A stretch of 7,551 nt of DNA, taken from positions 1-7,551 of the forward strand of contig CAMBJF010000109.1 of assembly GCA_945867875.1 (NCBI GenBank), written 5' to 3'. Both the position numbers and the translations under genes were made by a program. Below the pieces are notes generated by a model. That model had not been told where the DNA came from. It did not search any database and worked only from the letters and a program-made list of their open reading frames with translations. The DNA is from an uncultured Ruminococcus sp. GTDB taxonomy: Bacteria; Bacillota; Clostridia; Oscillospirales; Ruminococcaceae. Positions 4,456 to 7,551 of the stretch are shown one piece after another. Position 1 is the first letter of the stretch, and the number at the start of each line of letters is the position of its first letter.

Positions 4456-4644
4456 GCTTTTTTCGGTGCTGTTTTTCATCTCTGCACGCATATTCCACCG
4501 TCTGAATGATCTGTATAGTGTGGACTCGCTTATATTCATACGCAGGCAGACCGCAACAGCAGTCTTTTTATCAATATGCATAGCTTTCCACGCTGCTATG
4601 GTCTCCTCTCGGCTTAACATCTCCTTGCCCTTGTATGTAGGCAT
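4447..4644 (-). CDS. Small helix-turn-helix protein
   Basis: The 65-residue product contains a resolvase/Hin-type helix-turn-helix at about 27-50 (KKTAVAVCLRMNISESTLYRSFRRW: helix, NIS turn, recognition helix), after a short helix REETIAAWKAM, with a charged tail. In-frame upstream ATGs exist, but the one at 4642-4644 has AGGAGGT six bases before it, and that site overlaps the stop codon of the preceding gene, indicating coupling. Its place just before terS suggests a regulator of packaging or late genes, but it might equally be a DNA-binding accessory to replication. Confidence 0.75.
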   Translation of the reverse strand: MPTYKGKEMLSREETIAAWKAMHIDKKTAVAVCLRMNISESTLYRSFRRWNMRAEMKNSTEKSEK

Positions 4645-4648
4645 TCTG

Positions 4649-5056
4649 TTACCTCCTGTTTGCTCCCTGCTCAATGATGATATCAAGCTTCTTAAGCTCT
4701 GTATCAATATGACGGACCGAATTTATAAGCCGCTCCCTTGTGTCGCTGTCTGATGTGTTCCATAATGCGGACTTTATCCGCTCCCGCCTTTCGGAAAGCT
4801 CCTGCCTTTTAAGCTCCGCTGCTTGAGGATCAGCAAGCCCCTCGGCATATACAGCACCTATTGCCTTCCTGCACCGCTCTCCGAAAGTAACATCACCCGA
4901 CAGCTTGCCGATACATTCGGCGGCGTATGTAAGAACAGTATAGGGATTTTCCCCACAGCTCAGACACCGCATTATTTTCGCCCTGGCTTCCTCGGATAAG
5001 CCTATTGTATCAATGGGCTTTTGACGAATATTACAGTCAACTGAAAAATCGCTCAT
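4649..5056 (-). CDS. Unknown helical protein
   Basis: I do not recognise this 135-residue protein. It is predicted largely helical, with a small CLSCG motif at 31-35 (too few cysteines for a clear zinc site) and a highly charged stretch ELKRQELSERRERIKSALW followed by SVRHIDTELKKLDIIIEQ (81-130), likely a coiled coil. It lies between rep and the HTH gene in the same transcript, ending 4 bases before the next start. GGAGGG sits about eleven bases before its ATG. Two octamers (4730, 4778) both encode Arg-Glu-Arg in the charged stretch. A scaffold, replication-accessory or capsid-interference role would fit a satellite, but nothing in the sequence proves it. Confidence 0.72.
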   Translation of the reverse strand: MSDFSVDCNIRQKPIDTIGLSEEARAKIMRCLSCGENPYTVLTYAAECIGKLSGDVTFGERCRKAIGAVYAEGLADPQAAELKRQELSERRERIKSALWNTSDSDTRERLINSVRHIDTELKKLDIIIEQGANRR

Positions 5057-5132
5057 TTTGCTATGCCCTCCTTCCTGTTTGGGAATGGTTGTAAAACGGA
5101 ACTATATTTCGAGTCCATTAACGGATATGCTC

Positions 5133-5921
5133 TCAGAGGTTGAGAACTTCCGTTTTTGCCTTTTTCGCTTTATCCGAATATCGGTTATAATTCAGCTCCT
5201 CGCAAGGAATACGCACATACTTAAAACAAACATAACCGCTCCCGAAATATTCGGAGGTCTGAACAGCTACAAGCTTATATCCCTCCGGAGCTTTCGGGGG
5301 CTTTTTCTCGGAATAGGAGCGGCACACCTTTTGAGGCTTCTGCTCTTTTGGCTGCTCAAGTTTTTTCGTCTGCTTCCAGCGCCGCCCCTTTGTTACTTGC
5401 TCGGTATGGTGAAAGAGGTATTCTGCTAAGGCTGTGAAGTCCTCGCCTTGATCCACTCCGTTGTAATAGTTGTGTTTTCTCAAATGTTCAGCACGAGCAA
5501 TATTTCCGCCCGTCCATTTTTCTATAATGTCTTTTTCTGCCGCTCCCAATATGATAAGGTGGTGATGAAGCCGTCCGCTGTTCTTTCCCTCTCCTGTTAC
5601 GGCAATAAGCTTTATATTTGGGTTATACCGCTGCAAACGCCGCTTGTAATTCTCAAGGTTTCTCTCTGCCTCTTCATACGTTGCGGGCAAATGCTCATTG
5701 TCATATGTAAGAGTGACATAATAAGCATTGTGGTCGAAATTGGTGTTTACAAGCCTTACAAAATGCTTTTCAGACTTGCGGCGGTTGTACTCCCTCCGCT
5801 CTTCATCGGTGCGTATGCTCTCACGCTTGGGCTTGAGAGACGGGGAGCGGCTTTCGGGAGCGTTAAAAAACTCTATTTCACACACCGCCCCCGAAATAGT
5901 GCGCTTTTTATACGTTGCCAT
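5133..5921 (-). CDS. rep: HUH-type replication initiator (rolling-circle Rep)
   Basis: This 262-residue protein shows the three motifs of HUH endonuclease Reps: motif I YYVTLTYDNEHLP (67-79); motif II GRLHHHLII (116-124), where H119 and H121 would hold the metal; and motif III around ALAEYLFHHTEQVTKGRRW (164-182), with Y168 the likely nicking tyrosine. It nicks one strand at an origin, stays bound to the 5' end, and supports rolling-circle replication. It resembles the single-domain Reps of Microviridae and Firmicute elements, without a helicase domain, so host PcrA-type helicase would be needed. It starts 6 bases after the 115-aa gene, with only a weak ribosome site (GGCGG), suggesting translational coupling. 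Octamers at 5236, 5540 and 5843 lie in different frames. Confidence 0.85.
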   Translation of the reverse strand: MATYKKRTISGAVCEIEFFNAPESRSPSLKPKRESIRTDEERREYNRRKSEKHFVRLVNTNFDHNAYYVTLTYDNEHLPATYEEAERNLENYKRRLQRYNPNIKLIAVTGEGKNSGRLHHHLIILGAAEKDIIEKWTGGNIARAEHLRKHNYYNGVDQGEDFTALAEYLFHHTEQVTKGRRWKQTKKLEQPKEQKPQKVCRSYSEKKPPKAPEGYKLVAVQTSEYFGSGYVCFKYVRIPCEELNYNRYSDKAKKAKTEVLNL

Positions 5922-5927
5922 AAGTCA

Positions 5928-6275
5928 TTAACCGCCGATCTCAGGACTACTGTGTTTTGGAACAGAGCGGATCTCCCGAATAATTCGGCGTGCTGCCTTG
6001 CGGTGACGTTTGCAGTCCTCGAGGGCAAAAATAAGCACATTTAGGTAAATAGGAGAAAGGTGGAACTCTCTGCCATTCTCAAAAAAATCAATAAGCTGAT
6101 GTGCGGCGGAAAGATATTCCGAAATCGTGTCCTTATACGCTATGTTCCGCTCCCTTATAATAAGCTGTGAAAGGCGGCGTGCTTCTGCTTTGAGAGCAGA
6201 GAGTGTTACTCGAGTGCCTTTCGTATCAAAGCATAAAACAGTATTTTCGCCCTCGTATTGGTATGTAAATCTCAT
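5928..6275 (-). CDS. Unknown protein coupled to rep
   Basis: The 115-residue product begins with a strand-rich segment (MRFTYQYEGENTVLCFDTKG) and continues as basic amphipathic helices (SALKAEARRLSQLIIRERN, LEDCKRHRKAARRIIREIR). I do not recognise a family. The start at 6273-6275 has GGAGGA seven bases upstream; an in-frame longer version reaching 6374 would cross the antisense-RNA terminator and lacks a ribosome site. It ends 6 bases before rep, so it is probably a replication partner or a translational-coupling leader for Rep. Its own leader is the stretch opposed by the candidate antisense RNA. One octamer (6147) encodes Arg-Glu-Arg. Confidence 0.75.
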   Translation of the reverse strand: MRFTYQYEGENTVLCFDTKGTRVTLSALKAEARRLSQLIIRERNIAYKDTISEYLSAAHQLIDFFENGREFHLSPIYLNVLIFALEDCKRHRKAARRIIREIRSVPKHSSPEIGG

Positions 6276-6293
6276 AAAGACGTCCTCCAACAC

Positions 6294-6322
6294 TTGCAAA
6301 CGTCCGCAAAATGTGGTACAAT
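6294..6322 (+). promoter_or_regulatory. Promoter of the candidate antisense RNA
   Basis: TTGCAA (6294-6299) and TACAAT (6317-6322) are 17 bases apart on the plus strand, opposite to the surrounding genes. The -10 box lies within GGTACAATAG (6315-6324), a 10-mer also found at 2537-2546 in the third operator repeat of the ribbon-helix-helix/HIRAN control region. Confidence 0.62.
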
Positions 6323-6328
6323 AGACGT

Positions 6329-6395
6329 ATGCAAAGATAATATTTGTTTGGAACGCCCCTACTTCTCTCGCCAAAGGTTAGTAGGGGCGTTTTTT
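6329..6395 (+). ncRNA. Candidate antisense RNA to the rep-operon leader
   Basis: A promoter at 6294-6322 and a strong terminator at 6352-6395 define a transcript of about 67 nt on the plus strand, with no room for a protein. It lies opposite the 158-base leader between the excisionase-like gene and the 115-aa/rep pair, ending 43 bases short of the stop of the upstream gene. In rolling-circle plasmids such as pMV158, a short countertranscribed RNA in exactly this place limits Rep synthesis. The transcript and antisense role are inferred from signals only. Confidence 0.6.
6352..6395 (+). terminator. Strong Rho-independent terminator
   Basis: AACGCCCCTACT (6352-6363) and AGTAGGGGCGTT (6380-6391) form a perfect 12-bp stem with a 16-base loop, followed by a run of six T (6390-6395). 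It is by far the best terminator in the window and works only on the plus strand, since the minus side continues CCAAAC. The hairpin could also serve as a replication-origin structure, lying just upstream of rep. Confidence 0.82.
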
Positions 6396-6433
6396 ATGCC
6401 CTTGTTCAGCCGAGGGAGCGGCTCTTGGGTACT

Positions 6434-6709
6434 TCATCTGAAATTAGCAGGTATGGGGTGTATATCGTTTTCCGCTCCCGTCTGTGATATATTTTCGCCA
6501 TTGAGATATTCAATAAGCTTGTCACAATTCACAAGATAACGGTTTCCGGCTTTAACGCTTATGATCTCGCCCTTTATTACAAGCTGACGAATAAAATGTT
6601 GAGGAAGCCCGAAAAGCTGTGATGTTTCCTTTATTCCCAGCATACGAGGGATTTTTTGCGTTGAGGGAGCAGTATTTTTACAGCTGACTGAAATAGCGGG
6701 TGCGTTCAT
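6434..6709 (-). CDS. Excisionase-family winged-helix DNA-binding protein
   Basis: The 91-residue product has a 22-residue flexible start and then a compact MerR/excisionase-type winged helix at about 23-70: RMLGIKETSQLFGLPQHFIRQLV as the two helices, IKGEIISVKAGNRYLVN as the wing, and CDKLIEYLNG. Such proteins bend DNA at attachment sites and direct integrase toward excision, or act as small regulators. It overlaps the preceding gene by 4 bp (ATGA) and has AGGAGGTG before its start. Early position in the operon, directly under repressor control, fits excision on induction. Its tail carries an octamer (6472). It could instead regulate the operon. Confidence 0.78.
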   Translation of the reverse strand: MNAPAISVSCKNTAPSTQKIPRMLGIKETSQLFGLPQHFIRQLVIKGEIISVKAGNRYLVNCDKLIEYLNGENISQTGAENDIHPIPANFR

Positions 6710-6945
6710 TCGCCTTCACCTCCTAAAATAGTGCCCTCTACATTACGAAATATATAGCTGTCATATCCGCACAGGAAAGCTATATTTTTGATAATCTCGT
6801 TTATTGCCGCCTCTTCTTCGCTGCTGCTGTTACATAATGCGGCAAGCCGTTCCTTGCATATGGGGATACTTTGGGATTTTTTTGCTGCTTCCGCTCCCTC
6901 GCCCATTGTAAAGTTGACAGTTATGTATTTAAACCTCTTTTTCAT
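6706..6945 (-). CDS. Unknown 79-residue protein
   Basis: The sequence starts MKKRFKYITVNFTMGEGAEAAKK, has a helical middle (SSSEEEAAINEIIKNIAFLCG) and ends in a glycine-rich tail. I do not recognise it. The ATG at 6943-6945 has GGAGGT seven bases upstream, preferred over longer in-frame versions that would run through the gene before it. It overlaps the 59-aa gene by 17 bp and the excisionase-like gene by 4 bp, so it is firmly part of the operon. An octamer (6891-6898) encodes Gly-Ala-Glu. Confidence 0.72.
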   Translation of the reverse strand: MKKRFKYITVNFTMGEGAEAAKKSQSIPICKERLAALCNSSSEEEAAINEIIKNIAFLCGYDSYIFRNVEGTILGGEGE

Positions 6946-7108
6946 CTTCAACACCTCCGTTTGCGGATTTTTGAGCCAGCTTTTCATAAAAGCGCCTATT
7001 ATGCTCCTTGATTTTATCCTTGTTGGCTTCTCTCCATTTACGCTTGTATGCCCTCCTGGCTTCAATTACCTTGCGTTCTTCGGGGGATAATGTATTGATG
7101 TCAATCAT
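6929..7108 (-). CDS. Small basic protein, first gene of the operon
   Basis: A 59-residue frame starts at 7106-7108 with AGGAGGT about eight bases upstream: MIDINTLSPEERKVIEARR, then AYKRKWREANKDKIKEHNRR and FYEKLAQK, with an acidic end. The middle, a helix of alternating Arg/Lys and aromatic residues with N-K-D-K, resembles small proteins I remember from Firmicute phages and conjugative elements, function unknown, possibly DNA-binding. As first gene after the leftward promoter it would be made earliest. Its short length makes it easy to miss. Confidence 0.72.
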   Translation of the reverse strand: MIDINTLSPEERKVIEARRAYKRKWREANKDKIKEHNRRFYEKLAQKSANGGVEDEKEV

Positions 7109-7142
7109 TGAAATTTACCTCCTTATTATTTATTCTTTTCTC

Positions 7143-7171
7143 TTGACATTGTCTGAATTGTTTTGTATAAT
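7143..7171 (+). promoter_or_regulatory. Consensus promoter for the XRE repressor
   Basis: TTGACA (7143-7148) and TATAAT (7166-7171), 17 bases apart, form a perfect consensus promoter on the plus strand. It would give a leader of about 110 nt before the repressor ATG. It faces the leftward promoter at 7199-7227, and the two predicted starts (about 7178 and 7192) overlap, so the transcripts collide. Confidence 0.72.
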
Positions 7172-7198
7172 TAGAAAGAAAAGATTTGCTACAAGCTC

Positions 7199-7227
7199 AT
7201 TATATCAGTATCAAATTTAAAAGTCAA
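7199..7227 (-). promoter_or_regulatory. Leftward operon promoter
   Basis: On the minus strand TTGACT (7222-7227) and TATAAT (7199-7204) are 17 bases apart and point at the eight-gene operon starting at 7108. The operator half-site GTATCAAA (7208-7215) lies in the spacer, so repressor binding there would shut it off. Confidence 0.75.
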
Positions 7228-7270
7228 GTATTTTGATACAATAATTTTGATTTGTAGCTCATTTGATACA
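7208..7270. promoter_or_regulatory. TTTGATAC operator sites
   Basis: GTATCAAA (7208-7215, inverted), TTTGATAC (7232-7239) and TTTGATAC (7262-7269) are three copies of one half-site. The first lies in the spacer of the leftward promoter, the second just upstream of its -35 box, the third 19 bases before the repressor start. This is typical of an XRE/cI-type repressor controlling the operon and itself; the binding protein is inferred. Confidence 0.6.
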
Positions 7271-7288
7271 GGCAAGGAGAAACCTTAA

Positions 7289-7551
7289 ATGAAAACAGGA
7301 CAATGTGCTACTTTTGGAAAACGATTGGCAGAGCTTAGAATGAAAAAAGGATTAACTCAAGCTCAGCTTGCAGAAACAACTCAAATTCAACGTGTCACTA
7401 TAGCAAAATATGAAATTGGAGAACGTGCGCCATCTATTGATAATCTACTATCATTTGTAGATTTTTTTGGTGTATCAGCTGATTATCTTTTAGGACTTTC
7501 AGAAGCAGAAAACAGAAATGCTGATAAAGCAAAAGCAGCAGAGTATTTAGG
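7289..7551 (+). CDS. XRE-family repressor (partial, cut by window end)
   Basis: The visible 87 residues begin with a complete Cro/cI-type helix-turn-helix: FGKRLAELRMKKGLTQAQLA (9-28), TTQIQRVTIAKYEIGERAPS (30-49), then IDNLLSFVDFFGVSADYLLGL (50-70), the classical SinR/immR-like N-terminal domain, followed by an acidic helical start of a C-terminal part. The protein continues past the edge, so a full repressor with a protease-sensitive or oligomerisation domain is possible. AAGGAG lies nine bases before the ATG. The gene is markedly AT-richer than the rest of the window and has no octamer, pointing to a different origin. It probably represses the leftward operon through the TTTGATAC sites. 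Confidence 0.88.
   Translation, partial: MKTGQCATFGKRLAELRMKKGLTQAQLAETTQIQRVTIAKYEIGERAPSIDNLLSFVDFFGVSADYLLGLSEAENRNADKAKAAEYL

Larger units (their letters stand above)
295..6898. repeat. Highly iterated octamer GGGAGCGG
   Basis: Exact copies on the plus strand start at 295, 427, 741, 1580, 2235, 3085, 3806, 4188, 5843 and 6414. Copies as CCGCTCCC start at 370, 877, 972, 1558, 1622, 1750, 1983, 2665, 2856, 3823, 4328, 4340, 4730, 4778, 5236, 5540, 6147, 6472 and 6891. That is about 29 by eye, against about 0.2 expected for a random octamer in this length on both strands. Flanks are not conserved. Inside genes it encodes Gly-Ser-Gly, Ala-Pro, Arg-Ser, Arg-Glu-Arg or Gly-Ala-Glu depending on frame, so selection acts on the DNA, not on protein. 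Many intergenic copies are inverted pairs forming hairpins. Confidence 0.85.

Noticed and set aside
4364..4753. Plus-strand frame of 129 codons
   Set aside because: It is the shadow of the small HTH gene and its upstream neighbour; no ribosome site.
5448..6044. Plus-strand frame of 198 codons
   Set aside because: It is antisense to the HUH Rep and the 115-aa gene, both supported by motifs or ribosome sites.
6276..6374. Longer N-terminus for the 115-aa protein
   Set aside because: The extension crosses the antisense-RNA hairpin and has no ribosome site, while the chosen ATG has GGAGGA at good spacing.
295..6898. CRISPR array explanation for the many repeats
   Set aside because: The repeat is only 8 bases, spacing is irregular, and copies lie in genes on both strands.

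Overview
The window looks like the left end and most of the body of a small integrated mobile element in a gut Firmicute, probably a Ruminococcus-type Oscillospiraceae. I base this on strong AGGAGG ribosome sites, consensus sigma-70-type promoters and protein families I remember from that group; no search was run. The best fit is a satellite or phage-inducible-island-like element. It has a tRNA-derived attachment site at one end, a divergently read XRE repressor at the other, and between them a leftward replication/packaging-type operon containing an excisionase-family protein, an HUH-type replication initiator and a P27-family small terminase. No integrase, large terminase, capsid or conjugation gene is visible; an integrase would be expected just beyond the right edge.

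Layout. 1-530: chromosomal flank, a 3' fragment of tRNA-Arg (att site), three TTTGTTGTCAA repeats that look like integrase arm sites, and octamer-rich noncoding DNA. 531-1212: a HicA/HicB toxin-antitoxin pair on the minus strand with its own consensus promoter; hicA starts with TTG. 1213-1788: gene-poor DNA full of hairpins and short repeats. 1789-2426: a minus-strand pair encoding a ribbon-helix-helix protein and a conserved protein of unknown function. 2427-2602: a divergent control region with three GGGTACAA repeats overlapping promoters on both strands. 2603-3789: two plus-strand genes, a stand-alone HIRAN-domain protein and an unknown 209-residue protein. 3836-7108: eight minus-strand genes (59-aa, 79-aa, excisionase-like, 115-aa, HUH Rep, 135-aa, small HTH, TerS), most closely packed or overlapping. 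7109-7288: a control region with two face-to-face consensus promoters and TTTGATAC operator candidates. 7289-end: the XRE repressor, cut by the window edge.

How it may work together (inference): the XRE protein holds the leftward promoter at 7199-7227 silent. On derepression the operon makes excision, replication and packaging-specificity functions. Rep expression may be tuned by a short antisense RNA (about 6329-6395) with a consensus-like promoter and an excellent terminator, lying opposite the leader between the excisionase-like gene and the rep pair. The left third carries cargo and maintenance genes.

The most striking feature is not a gene. The octamer GGGAGCGG (or its complement CCGCTCCC) occurs about 29 times by eye between 295 and 6898, inside genes in varied reading frames and between genes, often as inverted pairs that form hairpins or terminators. 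About 0.2 copies would be expected by chance. It is absent from the AT-rich right end and from the 209-aa gene.
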